Shown: positions 34,225 through 44,245 of the stretch, in pieces | How the letters are laid out: every line of letters begins with the position of its first letter | Position numbering within the stretch: position 1 is the first letter of the stretch | Origin: Capsicum annuum | Taxonomy: Eukaryota > Streptophyta > Magnoliopsida > Solanales > Solanaceae | DNA: 64,000 bases | Direction: 5' to 3' | Assembly: GCF_002878395.1 (NCBI RefSeq) | Contig: NC_061115.1 | Coordinates: 98,925,116-98,989,115, forward strand | Translations under genes and position numbers: made by a program | Notes under the pieces: model-generated | Told to the model about the DNA's origin: nothing | Database searches by the model: none | The model's input: the letters and a program-made list of their open reading frames with translations, nothing else

Positions 34225-35805
34225 TGATGTGCTATAGAAATATAGCACTTACAATGATTAAGACTATGAGAATATGCATGTACTTAAGGTTATTTATTGG
34301 ATTTAAGGTGTTTTTGGAGTGTTTTGCAGGAAATCATGTTTTGGATGCTAATTTCATGAAAAAAGTGATTTTGGATACTTATAGGAGCAATTATGGGCAA
34401 TTTTTGATGTTCGTGACCAAAGCATGTGATGAAAGTTGAAGATTTAAAGCTTTGTTTCAAATGCCATAGTTGAAGAACCCGAGAGTTGACAGTGCTTTAG
34501 TAATTTGGCTATAACTTTTCACCCCAATATCGGATTGGAGCAAATTTGGTATCGTTGGAAATCTAATTAAATTATCTATCTGATGGTGGGGACTTTTACA
34601 CCTGCTAAGTCAACTTGAGGAGTTCAAGTAGCACATATGGTCTGTATGTTCCTACCCTACTGACCATAGGTACTACCTATGCCCAGGGTTAGGGTGTAGG
34701 TGCAGGGCATAAGTGTCCACTGACTCAGCTTTTTTGAATCATTCCAAAAACATTTCCTAGGGTTTCCATGTATCCCAATTACACTCCTTTGATGTTTGTA
34801 AGTCCTATTATATATGGGTATTAAGTTTTCCTATTTAAGTTAGGATTTAATTTCTAGGGTTTCTTGTAATCTACAAATACCCTTTAGGCTTTGTATTATT
34901 CAGACCATCATACATTCACATATTAAAGGGTAGGCCCTTAGGGGCTATTCTATACTCTCATTGTTATTGGTTTGTTTTTGGTTTGCTATTCAATTTAAGA
35001 CTTTGGGATTTCTTATCTTATTATTGTGAGATTGAATTTGTAATTTGGTCTTTGGATTTAATGTTTGGTCTCTTAACTATGAGCAGTTGATTCCCTTAGC
35101 TAGGGTTATGGGAACCTTGGCGGATTAACAAAGTAGAGGAAGTGTCAAGTCGTTTTATATAATATATCTTGTATGTATTTTCTTTTCTTTGTTCTATTGA
35201 TTTCTTAGAGGTAACCAACATTAAAATCCCATCTACATTAGTGCGACTTAATCCAAAAAAGGTGTAGTGACTAGGAAAAGAAGATCACAGCATCAATTTG
35301 AAGTTTAACTGCCGATCCACGTTACTAGATATTATCTAAGTAAGATGGTTAGTTGTCATCTAATAACTAGAGACTTAAAATTTAATAGTTAAATGGGATC
35401 AAGATAAGGGTTAGTAAGGCGACATGTTGATACACAAAAGGTAAAGAGTGAAATCTCTCAACTCATCCAAAAGACTATTGATGGTACATGACTTATCAAT
35501 TCTACATGCAAGATGTTAGAATAGCTCGATAGTGCACGATAAGTCTACTGAGTTGAGAATCCAGGGGAACATAATCCTATTGTTCGTCTTAGATTATTTA
35601 TAACCATAATCAACCAAACCTTGTTACTTTTAGCTAGTTACTCAACCCCCCCCCCCTTTACTTTCCATATTCCCTGGTGATTTCAACATGTTTAAGATAG
35701 ATTTTTAGATTATTCCCTATGGAATTGACCCCAACCTAGTTGGGTTATTATATTTGACAATGACCGCTTCATTCTTCAATTAGAGGTGTATTTTGGGCAT
35801 TATCA
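34225..35805 (+). mobile_element. Solo Athila-type LTR inside Sirevirus gag, 1581 bp
   Basis: It starts TGATGTGCTATAGAAATATA and ends GGGCATTATCA, with TGAT/ATCA ends. The flanks are GAATG (34220-34224) and GAATA (35806-35810), a 5 bp duplication with one mismatch. The interrupted gag reads FALQKN just before it and KELEKDLVHRREEL just after it, which is the continuous gag tail. The motif GTTGGGTTATTATATTTGAC near its end is shared, inverted, with 24915 and 39860. The ORF 34020-34439 runs from gag into this LTR and is chimeric. Confidence 0.8.
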
Positions 35806-35810
35806 GAATA

Positions 35811-36075
35811 AAGAGTTGGAGAAGGACCTGGTCCATCGTAGGGAAGAACTCAAAAAATTACTTTATTGACTTTATCCTCACAAATCCTTTCTAACCTAAC
35901 TAATCAAGGAGTCAATAATGGTCAGGGCCTTGGGTATCAGCACAAAACTTAATCTTCTAGGTCATAAGGAAAGGTTTTTTAAAATTTTAAAAATAACACA
36001 TATAAATAGTTGTGAACTCATTATGAAAGAAATGGACACCTGAAAGAAGACTGTCAAAACTAGCTTAGAGCAAGA
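35811..36075 (+). pseudogene. Sirevirus gag pseudogene, second part
   Basis: It resumes KELEKDLVHRREELKKLLY and ends in a second zinc-knuckle-like segment, THYERNGHLKEDC, at about 36010-36054, whose first two Cys positions are lost. Sirevirus polyproteins have a knuckle of the form C..CGRNGHLK.(E/D)C near the gag/protease boundary. Confidence 0.65.
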
Positions 36076-37240
36076 ATGACAAATATTAGATATTCATCAG
36101 GAGAGAACCTATCCCAAAGGTTTAAGACCTTGAAAAAACATGAAGAATCTCACATTACCCAGATGGACAAAGAAGGATTTAATCACACCTCTGTCCTATT
36201 ACTGGGAACTTAAACTCAAATAGGTTCCCAAGTTTATCAAATCATCATACATATAGAAAGGAGAAAGGGTTTGCAATCAGAACAATTTTCTTAATACGCA
36301 GTTGCTTAAGGCTAAATGGGAGGTCTAATTGTATTCTCTTTCCTAAGATACTTCAAGCTGAAGATATCTTATGTGAATAGGTAAAAAGGGTAAAAAATTG
36401 CATACAGTTGATAGGAATAGTCAAGAGCCTAATAATGAATAATAAAATAATGAATAGTAAAATAATGAATGATGATCCAAGATCTCAATCACTAACATCA
36501 ACTCAAGTAGAAAAAATTCCAAGAAGTGTCTAGTCAATATTTCACAGGGATGGGTCCCATTGGAATTCATCTTAGAGGATCAAACTACAAGCACATATCC
36601 TTTTATCTCCCTTGACATTCTAACTTCACATCTGGAAGGAAAAGGTTAAACAATATCCTAAGAAAACAATCTCATGGCTTTGTCAGCATTTCTATCCCAA
36701 AGATGAGCTCACAAAGATGTAAAAGAAGCTAGCAAGTTTAGAGCAATGCAGAAGAAAATCTAGACATTTGAACAATGCCAAATCTAGGACCTGGTCCTTA
36801 GAACTATTTCCAGAACAAGTCATGGTATGATGTGGTGTAATAAATCTAACAAAATAAAGTTAGGATTGATTAGATTAGCCAACCTACTATCAAGTGAATC
36901 AGTGTCTCCTCACAAAATTGGCAGTGTTCAAGAGGCAGGTATTCTTGGTAAATTAGGTACTTATTCGTCTAACTCAGTACCATACCATTGTAGGTATAAG
37001 CCCATGAGAACAAGTTTAGAGGTGGACAAATATGATAAGCACAAAATTAAAGATTCAGACAAACTAGAGAGGGACCTAGTCCTACCTCTCAAGTTAGTAT
37101 CTTATATATGCAAATTTTGTCTGTTCTGTCAAGAAAAAGTCTTGTCCTATCTTTATGTCAAAAAAAGGTTATCATATTCTAAAAGAAAAGGTGAGTCACC
37201 TAAAATCTAAAATTGATCATATCACGTTCCCACAAGAAAA
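36076..37240 (+). other. Sirevirus interior without readable pol
   Basis: This is the place where protease, integrase, RT and RNase H belong. I could not read the integrase HHCC, the RT FVDD box or any RNase H motif in it. The ORF 36827-37210 (127 residues, basic) matches nothing I know. A remnant too decayed for reading by eye cannot be excluded. Confidence 0.45.
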
Positions 37241-38633
37241 CCCTTCCCGGTGCTTATTATTCATCAAATCTTGCTATGCTCACTCATTTTTGTATCAAAA
37301 TTGAAAATCCAAATTCCAAATTGCCCTTCTAAGAAAAAAAAACCTTACTGATGGTTGCAACTCTCCCATTTTCAAGTCCTTCAAACAATTATGAGCTTAG
37401 AATAGTTAAAAATCCCTTCCCAAACCTTTCTAAAACATCCTTCTATTTTTAATCTTCCAAAATTGCTAACTCCTTCATCACTCAACCTATTGATGAAGAA
37501 TCATACCTGAATTCTCAAAATTGTTCTGATGAAGTTGTGATGGGTGATACCTGGGTTTCTGAAATCGTCACTTTAATGTCAAATATCCCAAGAAAGATTA
37601 TAGTTGATCACAGGCAAACCAATGTCAATAAAGCACCAAGAATTTTTAGAAAATGGTCTGGAAGTTCTACTAAGAAGTTGCTGATACTTGAGAGACCTGG
37701 TCCTAAGAAAAGGAAAGTAGATAAAAAAAATTTGTGATCACTTATACTAGAAGAAAGAATGGGGAGAACAGTAAGGTGGTATCCAAGAAAGTTAGAAATA
37801 GGTTCTTGAAAAATCAAAAGGTGTTAACAGGAAGGATTTTTCATTCAAATATGCTAATAGAACCTGATATAATGGAACTTGTTGAGTTGGTAAAACATAA
37901 AGGCTGGATGCATCTTATGAAAGGACCTATTCTGACTATTTTTGGTAATATAGTCAGGGAATTCTATTTCACATTAGAATTCTCAAAACATAAGTTGAAT
38001 CTAGCTGCACAGGTCCAAGGAAAAAAATAAAGCTGAAATAAGAAACACTAAGAAAATTTTGGAAGTTCTTATATATGGTGTGAGAACTATCTCAAAGCAG
38101 TTTTCTTCAATAGAATTCTTAGCTAATGCATCAAAGTTCGAAAGAAAATTTGTGATGTCAGTAAATAGAAAATCACTCAAGAGTGACTTTCTATTGGTCT
38201 TTGACGTGAACAAGGTGATTAATCTGAGATCACAAAAATTTTGGAAGTTCCTATATATGGTGTGAGAACTATCTCAAAGTAGTTGCCTTCAATAGAATTC
38301 TTAGCTAACATATCAAAGGTCGAAAGAAAATTTATGGTTACAATGAATAGAAAATCACTCAATAGTGAGTTTCAATTGGTCTTTAACTTTGTGAACAAGG
38401 TGCTTCTGCCTAGATCACAAAAGAAAAGCATTGCCTTAGCCATTGATTTATATGTGATGGAATGCCTTCATTTCTTTGAGTTTATTAATATACTTTCTTT
38501 AATGATGGAATACATTCAAAATGTGGTTCTTAGGAAAAATAGAAAACATAGCATGCTTTATGGATATTGGTTAAACAAGGTATTTGACCAATTTGGTATT
38601 GTTTATGAAAACGAAACCCAAGGGACTATGTAA
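37240..38633 (+). pseudogene. Sirevirus envelope-like (downstream ORF) pseudogene
   Basis: Broken frames (37537-37737, 37734-38030, 38059-38265, 38283-38633) together resemble the long ORF that many plant Sireviruses carry after pol. Landmarks are QKVLTGRIFHSNM, then VKHKGWMHLMKGP, FYFTLEFSKHKL and FNFVNKVLLPRSQKKSIA, LYGYWLNKVFDQFGIV. The role of this ORF is not known, and the name envelope-like comes from predicted features in SIRE1. A 182 bp direct duplication (38053-38418) shifts the frame and guarantees inactivity. Confidence 0.6.
38053..38418 (+). repeat. 182 bp tandem duplication inside the envelope-like pseudogene
   Basis: Unit 1 (38053-38234) and unit 2 (38235-38418) both start AAAATTTTGGAAGTTC, share TATATATGGTGTGAGAACTA and end AGATCAC. 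The period is 182 bp, not a multiple of three, so the frame changes between units. The copies already differ at many positions. Confidence 0.85.
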
Positions 38634-39249
38634 CAAATGCTTGGGATGAAGACAGTAAACAAAACTGAAATATGTTAAATCAGATAGCATTTCTTAGAAG
38701 GATTTCAACAAGGACATAGAGGAACTGAACTTCAACCTAACTGCCAAGGATGAAGAAATCTTTTCTTTGTGTGTTATATTTGTTCCATTTAAATTGCAAA
38801 GTCATTCTCTATGTTAGTGTTGCCCAATGGCCATGGGTTAACTAATTTATGCTTATTTTACCCTTGGTTTACTATTATTCCTTTTCGATAATGCTAAAAG
38901 GGGGAATAATGATTTAAGGTAGGTAGGTTCCAAATGTGATATGTTTAATGTTAGGGACCAGGTACCATGTAATGTGTTGAATTGCAGATAAATTAAGGAA
39001 GGCATAATGATAGGGGAAAGTATGAAAATACATTAAATGAATAATGGTGCATAATGATAGGGGGAAGTAACACAGCAAATGTTCTCATATGATCAGAGTT
39101 TTTTCTACAAATGACAATAAGGGACTGGGTCCCTGTGTTGCATGATGATGAAAGCATAAAAATAGGAGGAACATTCATCTTTAGAGTGGTAATCACACTG
39201 ATTAAATGTGATGGGTGTGCTCAAAGATATATGGTTATTGTCATCATCA
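38634..39249 (+). other. Sirevirus 3' untranslated region
   Basis: There is no coding signal. GCTAAAAGGGGGAATAATGA at 38893 and GATAGGGGGAAGTAA at 39056 are purine-rich tracts of the kind spread through Sirevirus 3' regions. The minus-strand ORF at 38993-39196 is incidental. Confidence 0.45.
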
Positions 39250-39261
39250 AAAGGGGAAAAT
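39250..39261 (+). other. Polypurine tract, Sirevirus
   Basis: CATCATCAAAAGGGGAAAAT directly precedes the LTR copy. Plant Sireviruses characteristically have TCATCAAAAAGGGGGAGA here. Confidence 0.7.
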
Positions 39262-39854
39262 TTTCTATAGTTAGTTTTTATGATAAGCAGCTAACTTTAA
39301 GGGACCATGTCCCTGATATTCATGGTACAATATAGCTGGCATGCATGTCTGCACAATTTTTTTCTCTTGTGTAATAAACTTGCAGGTGCTGCTTGTAATG
39401 AATATGACACCTGGTCCAATGATATTTCATCCCTAATTATTGCCAACTATAAAAAGAAAAAGATGATTCTTTATCAAATGGTTTTTAAAAATACAAAAAG
39501 AGTGCTAAATAGAGAGAATGGCAAAAAAAATCCATATCTGATATTGCAGAAGCTCTTTTTCCATATGTGTGTGCTGAATTAGAGAGTGTCTTGAGTGAGT
39601 CCTGATTTGTAATTGAATTACTCTTGATAAGAGTAGTGTTTTCTTTTATTGAGTGAAGTGCTTAGGTAGAGTTTCATAAGTGTGATATTGGTTAGAGTTA
39701 ATCAGTTTAGAGGGTCCTTGGAAGATGTATTAAGATGAGCTTGTAGTAGAGTTATTAGAAGTGAAAGGAACCTAGAGTTAGGTTCATTGAAGACTATAAT
39801 CAAAGAGTATGATTATAGTTGATTTTGAGGTTCTTATGAGGATAAGCCATAGTT
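39262..39854 (+). repeat. 3' LTR of the Sirevirus, right end missing
   Basis: It matches 31846 to about 32320 (see the 5' LTR). A TATA-like CTATAAAAAG stands at 39447-39456. The match ends at GATAAGCCATAGTT (39854), where an Athila-type LTR starts. The remaining 160 or so bases of the LTR do not reappear after that LTR. Confidence 0.75.
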
Positions 39855-41047
39855 TGTCAATATATAACCCAACTAGGTTGGGGACAAATCCCACAGGGAA
39901 TATGGTGCTAATAAGTTGTATACAGATTAGTTGACTTTTAATCGTTTGATTTCATAAAATAAATAAGGGGATTTGATTCAGTTCACAAATTAATGATTTC
40001 AGTTTAACAAGATGAAATACGTTTATTAGTATTCAAATTCAGAGAAATAGCAAGGTAGGGTTATGTCCACCTTATAGTTTTCAATACTTTCTAACTATGG
40101 GTGTTACGAATTCACACATGCATCGTGTTTACAGAGAAACGTATTGTATTTAATAACATAATCCTAGTGTTTCTCAACCATCAAAGACTAATTCACTTTA
40201 GTTCTCTCAAATCAAAAGCATTTACCAAAAACAACACGAAATCTCCAAGTAGTTAATCCTGCTAAGGCATAAACTTATGAAATAGGGGTTGGTAATCTTA
40301 TTTTCTTGTTGCTACTATCTTTTTCGAACAACAACCTTTCTTTCAAACAAGTTGCATTTTAAGGCATATCCTCTATGTTTACAACCACGAGAATTCAAGA
40401 TAAGCAAAGAGAGTATGATATAAACAAGTCAATGCATAATGAATTCAAAACCCAAAGTAATAGATTGTATGCTACAAGGCTTCCATAACCCTAACTAATA
40501 AACTTAGCTACTTATGAATAAAACAAAAATCATCATAAATATATTCATCATACCAAAAACTAGAAGACGATCTTGGTGTGAATGGTAAAAGTAAGAAAGA
40601 AGAAATGTTTTTCTCTCTCACCACCCTAAGCCGCTATTCTCTTCTCTCTGAATAATACAGAATAATTGAATATCAATAAAAATTCAGCATTAAGCCTTTT
40701 AATAATCTTTTCTCTCATAATTGCCTTCTAGGTCCCTGAACTAATTATAAATGACAAACTGGTCTTGGACATAGTTTCTAGGCGCCACTTTGGTCCAGAT
40801 TGTAGTTTATAGGCGCCATATTTGGTCCAGGTTGCTACTCTCTCTTGTGCCATATGCCTTCCATATTCCATAGTCCTATAATGTCCTCATCTACCTCATT
40901 AATGCCTGAAATCATGATAATCACATCGGTTAGCTCAATTACATAGAAGTAGAGTAAAAACATAAGAAACTAGGCACTTTGTTCTCTGAACATAGCTAAA
41001 ATATAGATAAATTATGGTGCTTAGGCGTATAAATACACCCAAGATCA
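39855..41047 (-). repeat. Athila-type LTR, minus orientation
   Basis: It is 1193 bp. The minus-strand start is TGATCTTGGGTGTATTTATA (41047), the same start type as the Athila elements at the left edge. Its other end (39855) shares ATATAACCCAAC and GTTGGGGACAAATCCCACAG with 24917 and, inverted, with 35725. It lacks the last 55 or so bases seen in the solo LTR at 34225. The flanks TAGTT and GTCTA do not match, so it is a truncated or rearranged copy and not a clean solo LTR. Confidence 0.6.
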
Positions 41048-41083
41048 GTCTACAGTTCATATACAATTACTGGGGTGAATTGA

Positions 41084-42300
41084 GAAGCACTTAAAATAAG
41101 GTTGTTCCCCTTCTCACATGCAGAAAAAGCATCTTTATGGCTAGGGGAACTGCCAAGAGGATCGATCACTACATAGAATGAGTTAAGAAGGCAATTCTTG
41201 AATTGTTTTTTTCCTCCATCTAGGATGTTGCAACTTAAGGAAAAGATCTATAATTTTAGGCAGTTGTAGTCAGAATCTATGTACGAGGCATGGTTAAGGT
41301 TCATAAAGAATCTGAGTATGGTGCCCAACCATCAGATGCCAGGGACGACCCTATTAGAGATATTTTACAAAGCCTTTACCATCAATTCCAGAGCCATGGC
41401 AGATACCATCTATATAGGAGCTTTTATAATACTATGCTAGGAGACAACTTCAAAGATGCTAGATCGGATCTCGTTCACTAATCGAGGGTGGAAAACTTAG
41501 GAGGCTGAGAAGGGATATGGCACATATGTTATTTATGCCTCCTGTGACTTGAAAGTAGCTGATAATTTAGTAGTGCAAGAGATTACACAGCTAAGAATTA
41601 ATCTTAGGCTACTGGCAAAGCAATTTGCCGCAACAAGTTTTAAGAAAGTGAATGCAGTAGGAGCATAGGGTTCAATTTCGAAAACTTATAAGTCAAAATT
41701 TGAGGAGGAAGTAACTATCTGGATTGTCAGTTGGTGGGTTTTTGGGCATAAGCGCAAGGGAACCAAGGTCAGAACTACTATGAAATATATAAATACTATA
41801 CTAGGGAGTGAGATGGTGATTGGAGAAAGAAGGATGACTACAAGGAGAAGGGAGATTAGTATTTTTCTTTGCAGAAGAGATACAGAATCAAAAATTGAAA
41901 AGATACTAACTAAGCTGTTAAAGGGTCAAGTAAATCAGGAGACTAGCCTTTAATTAGATTAAGACTAATATTTTAGGGTTAACACAAAAGGTTGAATCCC
42001 ACGCCATTGCTATTAAGTAGATGAAATAATGATTTGGGTAGATATCAACAACATTAAACCAGAGGTAGCCAGGTACCACTCCAAGAAACACTATGTAAAA
42101 TTTGAAAAACGATGATCATGTTCTTGCCATTACCTCAAGGAGTGGTATGACTACTGTATACCCTCCCCCCTATTACCTATTATAGAAGCACCAAGATATG
42201 ATGAGGCTTCTATTAATAAGACACCTATTGTGGTGTCAGAAAAGGCAATAGGTGGTAATGATATAATTGATAAGGAAAGAGGTAAGGGTTTGGATGTTGA
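41084..42300 (+). pseudogene. Athila/Tat-type gag pseudogene
   Basis: The frame reads EALKIRLFPFSHAEKASLWL, GELPRGSITT, then NELRKAILELFFPPSRMLQL and KEKIYNFRQL (41084-41260). This is the capsid core (ALKLRLFPFSL..KA..WL..LP..SI.TW..L...F...FFP) of Athila and Tat gag. SMYEAWLRFIKNL and MPGTTLLEIFYKAF follow to about 41400. One TAG replaces the Trp of ITTW. Toward 42300 the sequence grows charged and decayed. The ORF 41290-41481 is in another frame. It follows immediately on the LTR at 41047. Confidence 0.75.
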
Positions 42301-42379
42301 GTAGGAAATAAGATAAATTCCAAGACCATCCTCATCTTTTCCTCTGCAACTGAAGTAGAAAAGAGAGGAATGAAAATTC

Positions 42380-42970
42380 AAGTGATTTATTCAGATTTTA
42401 AAAGAGTTGAGCTTGAATATTCCTCTTCTTGAGGCATTCGATAAGATGCCAGGATATGCTAGGTTTATGAAGCAACTATCTACAATGAAGAAAGGAGCTA
42501 TGATTGAGCATATTAATGGCTTGCACCATTATAGTACAGTCACTACTAGGTCTCTAGCCCAAAAAATGGGTGATCTCGGAGCATTCACTATACCATGTTC
42601 TATTAGGTCATCATGATTTGCCATATCCTTATGTGACTTAGGAGCCATTATGAATTTGAAGTCACTGGCTATATTCAAGCAATTAGGCTTGATCCCTCCT
42701 AACCGACTGCAATACAGCGATTGATGGTTGACCACACGGTGAAAAAACCTATAGGCATTTCATTTGATGTGATTCTGAGAGTTGATAACTTTATTTTTCA
42801 GCTTATTTTGTCATTCTGGACTGTGAGGTTGACACTGAGATGCCTATTATATTGAGGAGACCATTTATGGCCATAGGTAGAGCGATGGTTTACATAAAAA
42901 GGGAGAGCTAAAGTTTAGATTCAATGGTGAGAAAGCCATATTCAACATTTGAAAATTAATGAAGCAGCCA
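42380..42970 (+). pseudogene. Athila/Tat-type aspartic protease pseudogene
   Basis: ELSLNIPLLEAFDKMPGYAR, FMKQLSTMKKG, LGAFTIPCSI (42407-42605) and then CDLGAIMNLKSLAIFKQLGL (about 42632-42690) spell the protease segment of Athila elements: IPL.EAL..MP.Y.KF.K, FTIPC.IG, DLGAS.NLMP. The catalytic signature is DLGA, and the next residue is Ile instead of Ser. Later landmarks are ILRRPFMA and [11 protein letters not shown] near 42850-42910. Pol beyond the protease is absent: after 42970 the sequence jumps to the 3' block. Confidence 0.75.
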
Positions 42971-43064
42971 ACCAATTTGAGGGTGGTGTTAGTGATAGAT
43001 TGTACTGATGACCCTGGAGGGCACCCTTATAGGTATCTTGATAAATTTTGAGTAATCAAGGCAC

Positions 43065-43190
43065 TCACATCATGCCACGATGTTAAATCAAGCGTTGTAT
43101 GGAAGGTAATCCATGGGCTTGTTGGTGAATTCTGAGTAACCAACACAACCACGTCGTGCCGCGAAGTTAAATCAAGTGTTGTATGAGAAG
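43065..43190 (+). repeat. Athila 3' block, present twice in tandem
   Basis: CATGCCACGATGTTAAATCA followed by AGCGTTGTATGG (43073-43104) recurs as CGTGCCGCGAAGTTAAATCA followed by AGTGTTGTATGA (43154-43185), 81 bp apart. Each is a version of the Athila block (TCGTG..GCGACGTTAAA..AGCGCTTGTTGGGAGGCAACCC). It follows the protease directly, so pol is deleted here as in the elements at the window start. Confidence 0.65.
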
Positions 43191-44245
43191 AAACTCACTA
43201 TTTTTGTGTTACCTTTTATTGGTTTTTATTTTGTAGGTTTATAGCTCATAGAAATACCCAAAATACGGTAAGATTTCTACATGCATAAATTTCAAAGTAA
43301 GGGATCTGTGTAACCAACCCATCCGGGTCACGAGTCCCATACGGTCCAGGTAAAGTATGCGAAAATTGAAAAGATGAAATTTTTAGGATGAGATGGAAAG
43401 TTTTGGACTTTGGCACAAAATAATACTTTTGGAACCATAAACTCAAGTTATGGGACCATAAGTAGCTAGTAAAACATCAAAATACGAAGTCCAGAACGCA
43501 CGTGATAGGCGCATGTGGATGCCGAAAGTGCTATCTTGTGGGCCCAAATTTTAATTAAAATTTTGGGCCCACCAATGCATAATTAAGATCTAAATCAGTC
43601 CCCCTTAATATTTAAACACATTTTTCCTCATTCTAACTCATTTAAATCCTCAAAATCACACTTTTTTCTTTAAATCCAAACTTTCCTCTCAAATCATAAA
43701 CTAATCCAGCACTTAAAGAAAGGCTAAATTAAAACTTGTTTAAGGTACCAACTTGTCCTAACTCACCAAAAACAAGTTCAACTTTGGTTTTGAGCTATGT
43801 CTTCATTGTTCACTTTTGGATTACTATAAAAGAGGTAACTTTCTCGGCTACTAATGGTTTTATATTGATTTTATTATTGAATAAACAAGTTGATATGTGT
43901 ATTTCCATGCAATATATATAGAATCTATCATGCTTGTATTAGGAGCCTTGAAGTAGCCTAAAATATTAATGTGGGGCCTCGTTTTGAATTAAATTCTAAG
44001 GTTAGGTCCTAAGCGGAAGTTGAACTTGAACAACAAGAGTAATATCAAAGGTTGTACATGTAGTTTGCATTGAAAATCATGATTCTTGATATATGTGTGC
44101 ACATTAGACTTATTGGGACTTTAAATAAGCTATAGAGGTGTGAAAATAGATTAAAAAAATTCAAAATTTTGAATTTTTAGTTTTTCTTCAACTTTTGCAA
44201 CCCCTCATTTTTTTTGGAAACTAACGACTAGCTTTTCAAGTACAC
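43191..44245. other. Non-coding stretch with a 35 bp near-palindrome
   Basis: Nothing coding was seen. From 43240 to 43535 the sequence is unremarkable. A near-perfect palindrome (43538-43572) follows, and then A/T-rich leader-like sequence up to the ORF start. It may be the 5' leader of the plant-transposon-domain ORF. Confidence 0.4.
43538..43572. repeat. Near-perfect 35 bp palindrome
   Basis: The arms GTGGGCCCAAA and TTTTGGGCCCAC surround TTTTAATTAAAA. The arms pair completely except for one extra A/T. It contains two GGGCCC sites and a TTAATTAA core. Confidence 0.85.

Larger units (their letters stand above)
31846..39854 (+). mobile_element. Sirevirus (Ty1) element, gag and envelope-like region, no pol
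   Basis: The parts in order are: 5' LTR (31846 to about 32486), decayed primer site, gag, envelope-like region, purine tract and 3' LTR (39262-39854, cut). The gag wording and the presence of a further ORF downstream define the Sirevirus branch of plant Ty1 elements. The integrase, RT and RNase H (normally over 3 kb between gag and the downstream ORF) are not seen in 36076-37240, so an internal deletion is likely. A solo LTR lies in gag (34225-35805). Confidence 0.8.

Noticed and set aside
34020..34439. 139-residue ORF as a unit.
   Set aside because: The first 68 or so residues are Sirevirus gag and the rest is read from a solo LTR. It is a chimera created by the insertion.
39850..41052. Clean solo LTR call for 39855-41047.
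   Set aside because: The flanks do not match and about 55 bases are missing at the left end. It is listed as a truncated LTR.
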